A stretch of 64,000 bases of DNA, taken from the NCBI RefSeq assembly GCF_000178975.2, contig NC_015064.1, positions 2,170,001 through 2,234,000 of the forward strand. The letters run 5' to 3'. This document shows positions 10,389 to 19,271 of this stretch, one piece after another (position 1 is the stretch's first letter; every line of letters begins with the position of its first letter). The translations under genes and the position numbers were made by a program. This DNA comes from Granulicella tundricola MP5ACTX9 (GTDB taxonomy: Bacteria; Acidobacteriota; Terriglobia; Terriglobales; Acidobacteriaceae). The notes under the pieces are model-generated. The model worked only from the letters and a program-made list of their open reading frames with translations. It searched no databases and had not been told where the DNA came from.

Positions 10389-13300
10389 TGACCTGGCTGA
10401 GGATCTGGGAATGGTTTTGAAGGAGTCTTCGGTGCACGATCCCGCAAATTCCGTCACTCCCGCTGCTGACGCGGCGGGTGAAGTCTATGCCATGCCGGCG
10501 ACGCAGGGCGAGGTTCGCTTCTGGTCCCTGGACCAGTTGAATCCGGGTAATCCAGCTCTGAACATGCCGCTGATGTGGCAGTTTACCGGTCAGCTGGACG
10601 TGCCGGTGTTGGTGGAGGCGTTTGCCGAGTGCGTGCAACGGCATGAGACGCTGCGGACGACGTTTGAAGTGATCGATGGGAAGCTTTCCCAGGTGATCCA
10701 GCCGGAGATGGAGATTCCGATTCCGGTCGTGGATCTATCAGGTCTAACGGGGGAGGCGCAGCGCGCTGCTGCGGATGAGCTGACGCGGGATCATGCGGCG
10801 TTCCGCATGGATCTGAAGACTGGGCCCCTCCTTTTGCTGAAGCTGCTGAAGTTCAACGACCAGCGTCACCTGCTGCTGGTGACGATGCACCACATCATCT
10901 GCGACGGCATCTCCAACGGCATCCTGATGCGCGACATGGTGACGTACTATGAGGCGCTGCTGAAGGGTACTGCGGCGAAGCTGCCGGAGCTGCCGATTCA
11001 GTTTGCCGACTATGCGATCTGGCATGAGGAGTGGCGGGCGGGCGATGAGCCGGAAGCTTCGATGAAGTTTTGGCGCAAGGCGCTGGGCAATGACTTCAAA
11101 AAGCTTGAGCTCGCGCATGATGTGGATGCCTGTGAGGCGCTTCCACCGGAACGCCGCGATATCACAGGTGACATTGAGACGCTGCTGATTCCGCGCGACC
11201 TCACGGCGCGTGCGCATGCCTTCTGCAAGCGCGAAAACGTTACGCTGAACATCCTGCTGTTCAGCATCTTCTGCGGGCTGATGAGCCGGCTTACGGGGCA
11301 GAAGGATCTGACGATCGGGTCGCCGTGCGCGAACCGGAACGAGGATACCGAGAACCTGATCGGTTTGTTCATGAACATCCAGGTGCTGCGTGTGCGCCTG
11401 GAACAGAGCTCCAGCTTCAGGGATCTGTTGCGGCAGGTGCAGGCCTGGACGCTGGGCGCGTATGAGAACCAGGCGCTGCCGTTTGAAGACCTGGTGCATG
11501 ATGCGTTCTTTTCACAGACGGGCAGCGCGTTTGAGATTCCGATCTTCTTCCTGTATCAGAAGTCGTTCATGCTGGTGACGAAGATTGAGAGTGCGGCGGG
11601 GAGTCTGGAGATCATTCCGCTGCGGTCCGAAAGTCCGGGTGCGGTGTTTGAGGTGATGTTTGCGATTGTGGATCGGGACGAAGAAGGTCCGCGCCTCCAG
11701 CTTGAGTACAACCCGCAGGAGTTCAAGGCGAGCACGATCCAACGGTATCTGCGGCTGTTTGTGAATCTGCTGGAGTCCGCGCTGGATGGGCCAGAGACGC
11801 TGGTGGATGAGCTGGACCTGCTCTCCGGTGTGGAGCGGCAGCGGTTGCTGGGTGGACCGAACGCGACGACCGTGGACTTTGGCGCGTTTGAGCCGGTCCA
11901 TGCGTGCTTTCTGCGCCGTGCGACGGCGGAGCCGGAGCGGATTGCGGCCGAGTGCGATGGGCGTAGTTGGAGCTATGGCGAACTTGCGGAGTTTTCGACT
12001 GCGCTAGCCAAGCGATTGATCGATGAAGGACTTCAACCGGGCGGACTGGTTGGCGTGTGTGTGAGCCGCTCACTGGAGATGCTGGGCTCCGTGCTTGCGG
12101 TGTTGATGGCGGGCGGCGCGTATGTGCCGCTGGACCCGCGCTTTCCGCGTGAGCGGCTGCAGATGGTGCTGGCCGACTCCGGCGCTTCCCTGCTGCTGAC
12201 CGGACGCGATCTGAAGCTGGATACGACGGCTAAAGAGATTGAGATTACGGCTGAGACACTGACGCGGCAGAGCGATGCTGTGCTGCCTGGCATGAGTGGG
12301 CCGGATGCTCTGGCTTACGTGATCTATACGTCGGGTTCGACTGGAACGCCGAAGGGCGTGGCGATCGAACATGGCGCGCTGATGAATCTTTTGCGCTCCA
12401 TGGAACGGACTCCCGGACTCGATGCGGATGATGTTTTGGTGGCGGTGACGACGATCTCGTTCGACATTGCGACGCTGGAGTTGCTGCTGCCTCTGATCAC
12501 GGGGGTGAAGCTGGTGATCGCGCGGACAGAACAGGTTACAAATCCGGCGGAGCTGCTGGAGTTGATGGAGACGAGCGGTGCGACGGTGCTGCAGGCTACT
12601 CCAGGATTGTGGTTGAACCTGATTGAACATGGGTGGACTGGTGAGCGGCCGCTGAAGGTGCTTTGCGGCGGCGAGGCGATGTCACGCAGCCTGGCGGAGA
12701 AGCTGCTGGACCGTAGTGACGATGTCTGGAATATGTACGGGCCTACGGAGACGACGATCTGGTCTTCTGCGAATCGCGTGACGCGCGGGACCGGGCCGAT
12801 GCGGGTGGGGCCTCCGATTGCGAGCACGCAGTTTTTTGTGCTCGATGGGAATCGGCAGCCAGTGCCTTCAGGCGTGAGCGGTGAGCTATATATCGGCGGA
12901 TCAGGGCTGGCGCGTGGGTACTGGAACCGGGCGGAGCTGACGGCGGAGAAGTTTATCGCGAGCCCGTTTGGTGCGGGACGAATCTATGCCACGGGTGATT
13001 GCGCACGATGGCATGAGGACGGAACGGTTCAGTTGGAGGGACGTGCGGACTTCCAGGTGAAGGTGCGTGGCTTCCGCATTGAACTGGGTGAGATTGAGGC
13101 TGTGCTGAACACGCATCCGCTGGTGCGTGAGTCGGTGGTGGTGCAACATGTGACGAAGACGGAGACTGCGGATCTCGCGCGGCTGGTGGCTTATGTGGCC
13201 GTGAAGGTGGATGAGCAGGAAGATGCGGCACCGGCGCTGATTGAAGAGCTTGAGGGTCTGCTGATGCGGACGCTGCCGGAGTACATGGTGCCGAATGCGG

Positions 13301-14481
13301 TGCATGTGCTGGAGGAGATGCCGCGTACGCCGAATGGCAAGGTGGATCGCAAGGCGCTGCCGGATGTGTTCTCGCAGGCTGGCGATAGCGGGATTGCGCA
13401 GAGTGCGAATGAGGCGCAGAGCTTCGTCGAGGCAGAGGATGCGGTGGAGAAGCAGATCGCTGATATCTGGCAGACGACGCTGGGGATTCCGCGGATCAGC
13501 GTGAAGGCGAACTTCTTCTCGCTGGGTGTGGGTTCGCTGGCTGCGCTGCGGTTGATCCGCAAGATGAACAAGGTCTATGGCACGGACCTGGGGCTTGCGA
13601 GCCTGATCTCGGCTTCGTCGATTGAGGCGATTGCGGAGCTGATCCGGAACAGGTTCTCGCCGAATACGGCGTCGTCGCTGGTACCGATTCAGCCGGTGGG
13701 GACGCGGCCTCCGCTGTTCATCGTGCATGGGGTGGGCGGCAATGTTGTGAACTTCTATGGGCTTTCCATGCGCATGGGCTCGGACCAGCCGGTGTACGGG
13801 ATTCAGTCACAGGCGCTGGTGGCGAATGCGCCTGCGCTGCTGCACCTGACCGACATGGCCACGCATTATGTGAAAGAGATTCGCGCGGTGCAGCCGCATG
13901 GGCCGTATCACCTGTTGGGGTATTCGTTTGGCGGAACGGTTGTGCTGGAGATGGCGCAGCAACTGCGTGCGGCGGGTGAAGAGGTTGCGATGGTGGGGAT
14001 GCTGGACTCGAAGTCCAAGGAGTATGAGGAGCAGTTTGCACGGTCGATTACGGTTCACTCCAAGGTGAATAACCGGGTGGAACGGTTCTTCCGCAACATC
14101 AAGGATCTCTCGCTGGACGCGAAGATCAAGTACGTGTCGGACAAGATCAGCACGCGGGCGATTCGTTTCTCTGCGATGGCTGCCACCCGCGCGAATGTCT
14201 CGCATGTGCCTTCGTTTATGAAGAGTGCGTATGACATCAACTATGTCGCGGTGCAGAACTATGAGCCGCAGCCGTATGACGGCAAGCTGATCCTGTTCCG
14301 GGCGAGTGAGCAGGACAACCGGGCGGGCGCGCGGGACCTGGGGTGGGGCTCCATCTTCAGGCAGGGCGTGGAGATTCACGATCTGCCGGGCGATCACGAG
14401 CGCATCTTCATGGACCCGAACATCGATGAACTGGCGAGCAGCCTGCGTGCAAGCCTGGAAGCCTGCATGAGCCGCGCATGA
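10381..14481 (+). CDS. Terminal NRPS protein, C-A-PCP-TE, predicted glycine-like specificity
   Basis: The 1366-residue protein contains a condensation domain (about 35-470; HHIICDG with His170/171 and Asp175), an adenylation domain (about 500-1000; YTSGSTGTPKG near 649; pocket D-I-L-Q-L-G-M-I-W-K, Gly-like), a carrier domain (Ser1052 in FFSLGVGSLAAL, where the usual second Gly of LGG is Val) and a type I thioesterase (about 1095-1360; Ser1182 in GYSFGG, His1339 in PGDHERIF). It adds the last residue and releases the chain by hydrolysis or cyclisation. ATG 10381 overlaps the previous stop by eight bases; the open frame continues upstream to 10285, but that part lies inside the preceding PCP and reads as a shadow. 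Its A domain is very close in sequence to that of the preceding protein. Confidence 0.94.
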   Translation: MLSDLAEDLGMVLKESSVHDPANSVTPAADAAGEVYAMPATQGEVRFWSLDQLNPGNPALNMPLMWQFTGQLDVPVLVEAFAECVQRHETLRTTFEVIDGKLSQVIQPEMEIPIPVVDLSGLTGEAQRAAADELTRDHAAFRMDLKTGPLLLLKLLKFNDQRHLLLVTMHHIICDGISNGILMRDMVTYYEALLKGTAAKLPELPIQFADYAIWHEEWRAGDEPEASMKFWRKALGNDFKKLELAHDVDACEALPPERRDITGDIETLLIPRDLTARAHAFCKRENVTLNILLFSIFCGLMSRLTGQKDLTIGSPCANRNEDTENLIGLFMNIQVLRVRLEQSSSFRDLLRQVQAWTLGAYENQALPFEDLVHDAFFSQTGSAFEIPIFFLYQKSFMLVTKIESAAGSLEIIPLRSESPGAVFEVMFAIVDRDEEGPRLQLEYNPQEFKASTIQRYLRLFVNLLESALDGPETLVDELDLLSGVERQRLLGGPNATTVDFGAFEPVHACFLRRATAEPERIAAECDGRSWSYGELAEFSTALAKRLIDEGLQPGGLVGVCVSRSLEMLGSVLAVLMAGGAYVPLDPRFPRERLQMVLADSGASLLLTGRDLKLDTTAKEIEITAETLTRQSDAVLPGMSGPDALAYVIYTSGSTGTPKGVAIEHGALMNLLRSMERTPGLDADDVLVAVTTISFDIATLELLLPLITGVKLVIARTEQVTNPAELLELMETSGATVLQATPGLWLNLIEHGWTGERPLKVLCGGEAMSRSLAEKLLDRSDDVWNMYGPTETTIWSSANRVTRGTGPMRVGPPIASTQFFVLDGNRQPVPSGVSGELYIGGSGLARGYWNRAELTAEKFIASPFGAGRIYATGDCARWHEDGTVQLEGRADFQVKVRGFRIELGEIEAVLNTHPLVRESVVVQHVTKTETADLARLVAYVAVKVDEQEDAAPALIEELEGLLMRTLPEYMVPNAVHVLEEMPRTPNGKVDRKALPDVFSQAGDSGIAQSANEAQSFVEAEDAVEKQIADIWQTTLGIPRISVKANFFSLGVGSLAALRLIRKMNKVYGTDLGLASLISASSIEAIAELIRNRFSPNTASSLVPIQPVGTRPPLFIVHGVGGNVVNFYGLSMRMGSDQPVYGIQSQALVANAPALLHLTDMATHYVKEIRAVQPHGPYHLLGYSFGGTVVLEMAQQLRAAGEEVAMVGMLDSKSKEYEEQFARSITVHSKVNNRVERFFRNIKDLSLDAKIKYVSDKISTRAIRFSAMAATRANVSHVPSFMKSAYDINYVAVQNYEPQPYDGKLILFRASEQDNRAGARDLGWGSIFRQGVEIHDLPGDHERIFMDPNIDELASSLRASLEACMSRA

Positions 14482-15464
14482 TGGAGACCACGGGCCAGCC
14501 TGCCGCTTTGCGGAAGGTGTATATGGTGCTTTCGCCGCACTCGTTGAGTTACGCGCGGCTGGCGATCGAGAGTGTGTTGCGTAACAGTGTGGATGCGATG
14601 CATCTGCACCTGATCACGGATAGTGCGGAGGATAAGCAGACGCTCTCCGATGCGGTGACGGAGCTTGCGCCGGACGTGCGGCATGAGTGGAGCGTGGCTG
14701 CTGAAGATGAGCTTGCGGATGCTGAGGCGAGCGTGTTTGCAGGGCTGCCGCACCTGCGTGGGTTTCGTCATGGGCATCCCTGCTGGAGAAAGATCACCGA
14801 TCCGGTGTTGATGGGCAAGCCTGGTGAGGAGTTGATCCTGCTGGACCCGGACCTTTATTTCCCGAATCGCTTCCGCTTTGAGCCGACGCCGGAGACTGGG
14901 CTGCTGCTGATGTGGCAGAGGCCGAACTGCCTGCTGCCGCCGGAGGTTGTGAGGGCTGCGATCGCGGCTCGTGTTCCGCTGGCGCGGCATGTGGATATTG
15001 GGGTCTCGCATTGGCGTGGCGGTGCGGATCTGGAGTGGGTGGACTGGCTGATCGGCAAGCTGGGCGGCGCTTCCCTGCCGCGCATGATGCACGTGGAGGC
15101 GATCGTGTGGTCTGCGATTGCGATGCGTCAGGGCGGTGGATACCTGGACCCGAAGCTGTGGGTGTGCTGGCACAGGACGCAGGCGCGACGGTTGAGGCGG
15201 AAGCTTGGGGTGAGCGGCAAGAGCATCCTGGCAGCAGAGCCGTGGGCGACGATGAAGTGCTTTCATGCAGGCGGCGAGGCCAAGTGGTGGCTGCCGGAGA
15301 CGCTGGCGGCGGGTACGGCACGTTCGGACGAGGCGCTTACGTTGGCTGGCGAGGTGGTTCCGTTTGTCGAGTTGACTGCAGCACGTTACGAACAGGAGCA
15401 GCGGACGAAGGGACTTCTGCGCGGGCTGGGGTACTACCGCGTCTTCAACGCCAAGGCGTCATGA
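14478..15464 (+). CDS. Glycosyltransferase-like protein, GT-A fold, family unassigned
   Basis: A soluble 328-residue protein begins with a hydrophobic beta-strand (VYMVLSPHSLSYARLAIESVL) characteristic of nucleotide-sugar transferases acting on the glycan side of the cell. It carries a candidate metal/nucleotide-sugar motif, LILLDPDLYFP (DxD), near residue 117, and a C-terminal segment, KCFHAGGEAKWW, that may complete the active site. I cannot assign it to a specific CAZy family. The ATGA overlap with the thioesterase-bearing NRPS gene and a second ATGA overlap with the next glycosyltransferase put it in the same transcription unit as the assembly line. This suggests glycosylation of the peptide product, or glycan assembly coupled to it. 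The donor and acceptor cannot be read from the sequence. Confidence 0.7.
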   Translation: MMETTGQPAALRKVYMVLSPHSLSYARLAIESVLRNSVDAMHLHLITDSAEDKQTLSDAVTELAPDVRHEWSVAAEDELADAEASVFAGLPHLRGFRHGHPCWRKITDPVLMGKPGEELILLDPDLYFPNRFRFEPTPETGLLLMWQRPNCLLPPEVVRAAIAARVPLARHVDIGVSHWRGGADLEWVDWLIGKLGGASLPRMMHVEAIVWSAIAMRQGGGYLDPKLWVCWHRTQARRLRRKLGVSGKSILAAEPWATMKCFHAGGEAKWWLPETLAAGTARSDEALTLAGEVVPFVELTAARYEQEQRTKGLLRGLGYYRVFNAKAS

Positions 15465-16702
15465 GAGCCGGCGATCTGCGGGTGCTGATTGTGGCGGAGC
15501 ACGCTTCCAAGCGCTTTGGGGGTGAGGCGATTCTTCCGTATCACTACTTTCGTGTGCTGCGTTCGCGTGGGGTGGATGCGTGGCTCATCGTGCATGAGCG
15601 GACGCGGGATGAGCTGATCACTCTGTTTCCGAATGAGCTTGATCGGCTGCGCTTCGTGAAGGACATGACGCTGCAGAAGATTTTCTATCAGGTGGGCAAG
15701 CTACTTCCGCGCAGGATCTCCGAGGCTACTTTTGGGCTGGCCAATCAGCTTCTGACGCAGTTTGCGCAGCGGGCGATGGTGCTTGAGCTGGTGACCCCGT
15801 CTGCCGTGGTGCATCAGCCGATTCCGGTCTCGCCGAAGTTCCCTTCGCTGATGGCTGGGCTGGGTGCGCCTTTGGTGGTTGGGCCTATGAATGGGGGGAT
15901 GAACTATCCGGCTGCGTTTCGTGGGGCCGAGGCTTGGTGGAGTCGCGGGGTGATCGCGTTGGGACGTTCTTTCAGTAACGTGGTGAACGCTGTGCTCTCC
16001 GGCAAGAGAAATGCGGATGTCGTTCTGGTGGCGAATGAACGGACGCGGGCTGCACTGCCTTCAGGGCTGCGGGGGCGCGTGTTGGAGGTCGTGGAGAACG
16101 GGGTGGACCTGGAGCAGTGGCCCGCGGGGGTTGGCGACCGGGTGCATGAGCCGCGGTTTTTGTTTATCGGGCGGCTGGTTGATTGGAAGGCGCTTGATGT
16201 CGCGATCGAGGCGCTTGGTGCGGTGCCTGGGGCGACGTTGGATGTGATCGGCGATGGGCCGATGCTTGATTCCTGGCGTGGGATGGCAACAGGGCTTGGG
16301 TTGGCGGAGCGTGTGCGCTTCCATGGGTGGTTGACGCAGGAGCAGTGTGCGGAGTGGCTGGCGGGTGCGTGTGCGTTGGTGCTGCCGAGCATCTATGAGT
16401 GCGGCGGGGCGGTCGTGCTGGAGGCCATGGCGATGGGTAAGCCGGTGATTGCGACGGCCTGGGGTGGGCCGGCGGATTATCTCGATGAGAGTTGCGGAAT
16501 ACTTATTCCGCCGACGAGCCGGGAGGCGATGGTCTCAGGGTTTGCGGAGGCGATGCGTCTTCTGGCGAACGATGCTGAGGCCTGTACGAGGGTCGGTGAA
16601 GCGGGGCGGATACGGGTTCTGGAGCAGTTCGACTGGGAGAAGAAGGTGGACAGGATGATGGAGATCTATCGGGCCGTGCTGCCGGGGCTATACATCGTCT
16701 AA
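15461..16702 (+). CDS. Glycosyltransferase family 4
   Basis: A 413-residue GT-B fold enzyme. It has the N-terminal acceptor-side half (LRVLIVAEHASKRFGGEA, a Gly-rich loop) and the C-terminal donor half (FIGRLVDWKALDVAIEAL, then YECGGAVVLEAMAMGKPVIAT), which holds the EX7E signature that binds the nucleotide sugar. It probably transfers a hexose from a nucleotide diphosphate donor with retention. ATG 15461 is chosen because it overlaps the previous stop (ATGA); the same frame is open further upstream to 14912, but that part lies inside the preceding gene and is Gly/Arg-rich shadow sequence. It is the last gene of the co-directional chain and meets the next gene tail to tail. Confidence 0.9.
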   Translation: MRAGDLRVLIVAEHASKRFGGEAILPYHYFRVLRSRGVDAWLIVHERTRDELITLFPNELDRLRFVKDMTLQKIFYQVGKLLPRRISEATFGLANQLLTQFAQRAMVLELVTPSAVVHQPIPVSPKFPSLMAGLGAPLVVGPMNGGMNYPAAFRGAEAWWSRGVIALGRSFSNVVNAVLSGKRNADVVLVANERTRAALPSGLRGRVLEVVENGVDLEQWPAGVGDRVHEPRFLFIGRLVDWKALDVAIEALGAVPGATLDVIGDGPMLDSWRGMATGLGLAERVRFHGWLTQEQCAEWLAGACALVLPSIYECGGAVVLEAMAMGKPVIATAWGGPADYLDESCGILIPPTSREAMVSGFAEAMRLLANDAEACTRVGEAGRIRVLEQFDWEKKVDRMMEIYRAVLPGLYIV

Positions 16703-17778
16703 GAGTCGATGGCGTGCGCTATGGTCTCCTTGCGCCTGGCGGGTTGAAGGAAGTGGCGCTCCACTCCGTACCAGCTTGTGGCGGCGGCGATGAGGGTCAA
16801 CGGTGTGGCGCAGACGAAGAGCAGCCAGGGTGCGATCGGGTGAGCGAAGTGCTTCATCAGCAACTGGGTGATGGGGAAGGCGTAGAGATAGGTGCCGTAG
16901 GAGAAGTCGCCGAAGCGTCCGAAGCGATGCAGGCGAAGCCATGGCGTGAAGGCCAGGTAGAAGACGAGATAGGTTCCTGCAAAGGGAAACAGGGCCGTCC
17001 ACCCGATGGGAGTCCAGCAGGCTGCGACGAGAGCCAGGCCGGACACGATGGCGAGGGTGTGGCTGAGGCGGATGCGGTCGCGGAAGAGATAGAAGACGAC
17101 ACCGGCGAGATAGAGCGGCAGCAGCCGGGCCCAGAGCTGGGGCGAGCCAAGGATGAGGCCGAGCAGCTTGCCGCCGAAGATCCAGCCCTTGAGCTGGAAG
17201 AGGACGCTGACGAGCACGGAGGTCAGGAATGCGGCGAGGAGGAGAATGCGTCTGCGGAGAAGGGTCGAGACGAGCAGCAGAGCAACCCCGATGTAGCACC
17301 AGAACTCGAAGGAGACGGACCAGGTGGAGCCGTTGATGGCTCCGGGGTATGGGTTCGTCAGGAAGGCGGAGTTGTAGTGGAATTCGACGAGGCGCAGGGT
17401 CTGTAGGAGGAAGTCGCCTACGCGAGCAATGGGGCTGTTGTAGGCAAAATGAGCGGCGGCCATGGGGACAACAACGACCGCGCTCAGCAGCGACGCGACG
17501 ACGAAGGCCGGATAGATGCGCAGTACACGCTTCTTCAAAAAGCTGAACACGCTGCCCGAGCGTTCCGCGCTGGCGGTGATGAGGAAGCCGCTCATGATGA
17601 AGAAGAGATCCACGGCGATAGAGCCGCCGGTCATCTGGCCGTTGGTCCAGCGGAAAATGGGCTCCTGCGCGTCCGAGCTGAGACCGAGGGGAAAGCTGTG
17701 CGAGTAGATGACGAGGACGGCCAGCGCGAGGCGAAGGAAGTCGAAGTTGTTTTCCCTCTGGTTCCAGATGCTGTTCAT
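16699..17778 (-). CDS. Acyltransferase 3 family membrane protein (OafA/NodX-like)
   Basis: A 359-residue integral membrane protein with about ten predicted helices. The N-terminal signature NNFDFLRLALAVLVIYSHSFPL and the GGSIAVDLFFIMSGFLI segment are typical of acyltransferase-3 proteins that O-acylate surface glycans in the inner membrane. The first His (in YSHS) and the Arg in FDFLR correspond to conserved family positions. Its 3' end overlaps the stop of the convergent glycosyltransferase by four bases. In this context it most likely acetylates or otherwise acylates the exopolysaccharide or a glycosylated product. Confidence 0.9.
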   Translation of the reverse strand: MNSIWNQRENNFDFLRLALAVLVIYSHSFPLGLSSDAQEPIFRWTNGQMTGGSIAVDLFFIMSGFLITASAERSGSVFSFLKKRVLRIYPAFVVASLLSAVVVVPMAAAHFAYNSPIARVGDFLLQTLRLVEFHYNSAFLTNPYPGAINGSTWSVSFEFWCYIGVALLLVSTLLRRRILLLAAFLTSVLVSVLFQLKGWIFGGKLLGLILGSPQLWARLLPLYLAGVVFYLFRDRIRLSHTLAIVSGLALVAACWTPIGWTALFPFAGTYLVFYLAFTPWLRLHRFGRFGDFSYGTYLYAFPITQLLMKHFAHPIAPWLLFVCATPLTLIAAATSWYGVERHFLQPARRKETIAHAIDS

Positions 17779-17902
17779 TCCGCTCGTTTGTCCTTCGTCA
17801 CGCCTGAAAACGGTTTCCTATCGTTCCCCTAAGGTGAGACTACACACTCTAAACGCTACAGAAATGAGTAGTTTGTGTCATTACCTGCGTGTCGAAAGTG
17901 GA

Positions 17903-17931
17903 CTGTCAGGATCGATGACGGTTCGTATACT
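17903..17931 (+). promoter_or_regulatory. Candidate sigma70-type promoter for the downstream glycosyltransferase genes
   Basis: CTGTCA (17903-17908; four of six matches to TTGACA) and TATACT (17926-17931; five of six matches to TATAAT) are separated by exactly 17 bases. Transcription would begin near 17938. It lies in the gap between divergent genes. If it is used, translation from GTG 17941 would be almost leaderless, which favours TTG 18004 (preceded by GAAGGA) as the true start of the next gene. Confidence 0.45.
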
Positions 17932-17940
17932 GAGAGGACA

Positions 17941-19254
17941 GTGCAGACGCTCGATCCCATACCCGCACCAACCGCCGCGTACTACCAGAAGGACGAAGAT
18001 CCTTTGCCGGCGACGAAAGTCCGAATCGCGTACCTGCTGAGTCAGTACCCGGCGGTATCGCATACGTTTTTCCTGCAGGAGGTGCTCGGCCTGCGGCGGC
18101 GTGGACTGCACATTGAAACCGCGTCCATCAACAAGCCGGACCGGCCGGTGGAGTCGCTCGCGCCGGAAGAGGCGATCGAGGCCAAAGGCACGCGGTACAT
18201 CAAGAGCGGGCAGGCTCTGCAGATTGCACGCGCGTTGCTGGAGACCACATTTTTTCAACCGTTGGTTGTGGTGCGCGGGCTGGGTGCGGTTTTTTCGATC
18301 AAAGGCCTACCCTTGCGGAAGCGTGCCTTCTGGCTGCTGTACCTGGCTGAGGCGATCCTATTAGGGCGGTGGATGAACCGGCGCAGATTGACACACCTGC
18401 ACGTTCACTTTGGCGGGCCCGTAGCCTCGGTGGGGATGCTCGCTTCGATCGCCTGGAAGATTCCCTACTCGCTTACGATTCATGGACCGGAGGAGTTGCT
18501 GAGCGTGGACGCATATCACCTGCGCGAGAAGATTGCGCAGGCGGCGTTCGTGATGTGCATCAGCGATTTCTGCCGCAGCCAGCTATGCCAGTTGACGGAG
18601 CCGAAGGACTGGGCGAAGTTCACGGTGAACCGGCTGGGTGTGGACCCGGTGATGCTTGCGCCGTCGTCGCGTCCGGTGGAGACGCCGGCACGCAGGCAGG
18701 AGAGTGCTCTGGAATTGGTTTGCACCGGGAGACTGGTTGCGGCGAAGGGACATCACATCCTCATTGAGGCGCTGGCCTTGCTGCAGGAGCGCGGAGTGAC
18801 GCTGCATACGACGTTGATCGGAGCTGGACCTCAGCGCGAGAGCCTGGAGGCTCTGGTTGCGGTGCGCGGGTTGGGCGAGAATGTGGTGTTTACCTCTGCG
18901 CTCTCCCATGCGGCTACGCTCGAATATGTGCGCCGTGCCGATATCTTTACGCTGGCCAGCTTTGCGGAGGGGATTCCTGTCGCGCTGATGGAGGCAATGA
19001 GCCTCGGCGTGCCGTGCGTGAGTACCACCATAGCGGGGATTCCGGAGTTGATTCGCAGTGGACAGGACGGCCTGCTGGTCGCACCGGCGAACGTTGGTGC
19101 GCTGGCCGATGCACTGGAGGCACTGGCGCTCGATCCGGCACTCCGGAAACAGCTTGGCAGCTCCGGGCGGCAGCGTATTGTGGCTGACTACAACCTTCCG
19201 CTGAACCAGCAGATGCTCGCTGAATGCTTTGAAAAGAAGTTGCTCATGTCGTAG
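17941..19254 (+). CDS. Glycosyltransferase family 4
   Basis: GT-B fold transferase. The conserved domain starts at VRIAYLLSQYPAVSHTFFLQEV, a common start for exopolysaccharide GT4 enzymes. Further on come HVHFGGPVAS, the donor-binding segment LVCTGRLVAAKGHHILIEAL, and FAEGIPVALMEAMSLGVPCVST with the EX7E pair. It probably adds a hexose to a lipid-linked repeat unit at the cytoplasmic face. The start is uncertain. GTG 17941 has GAGAGG three bases upstream, TTG 18004 has a better-spaced GAAGGA, and the frame is open from GTG 17875. A second glycosyltransferase follows 17 bases downstream on the same strand. Confidence 0.9.
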   Translation: MQTLDPIPAPTAAYYQKDEDPLPATKVRIAYLLSQYPAVSHTFFLQEVLGLRRRGLHIETASINKPDRPVESLAPEEAIEAKGTRYIKSGQALQIARALLETTFFQPLVVVRGLGAVFSIKGLPLRKRAFWLLYLAEAILLGRWMNRRRLTHLHVHFGGPVASVGMLASIAWKIPYSLTIHGPEELLSVDAYHLREKIAQAAFVMCISDFCRSQLCQLTEPKDWAKFTVNRLGVDPVMLAPSSRPVETPARRQESALELVCTGRLVAAKGHHILIEALALLQERGVTLHTTLIGAGPQRESLEALVAVRGLGENVVFTSALSHAATLEYVRRADIFTLASFAEGIPVALMEAMSLGVPCVSTTIAGIPELIRSGQDGLLVAPANVGALADALEALALDPALRKQLGSSGRQRIVADYNLPLNQQMLAECFEKKLLMS

Positions 19255-19271
19255 AAGCAAGGGGCCATCAA

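Noticed and set aside
14912..15460. Upstream open extension of the second glycosyltransferase frame
   Set aside because: It lies inside the preceding gene, reads as Gly/Ala/Arg-rich sequence, and the ATGA overlap at 15461 gives a normal GT4 length.
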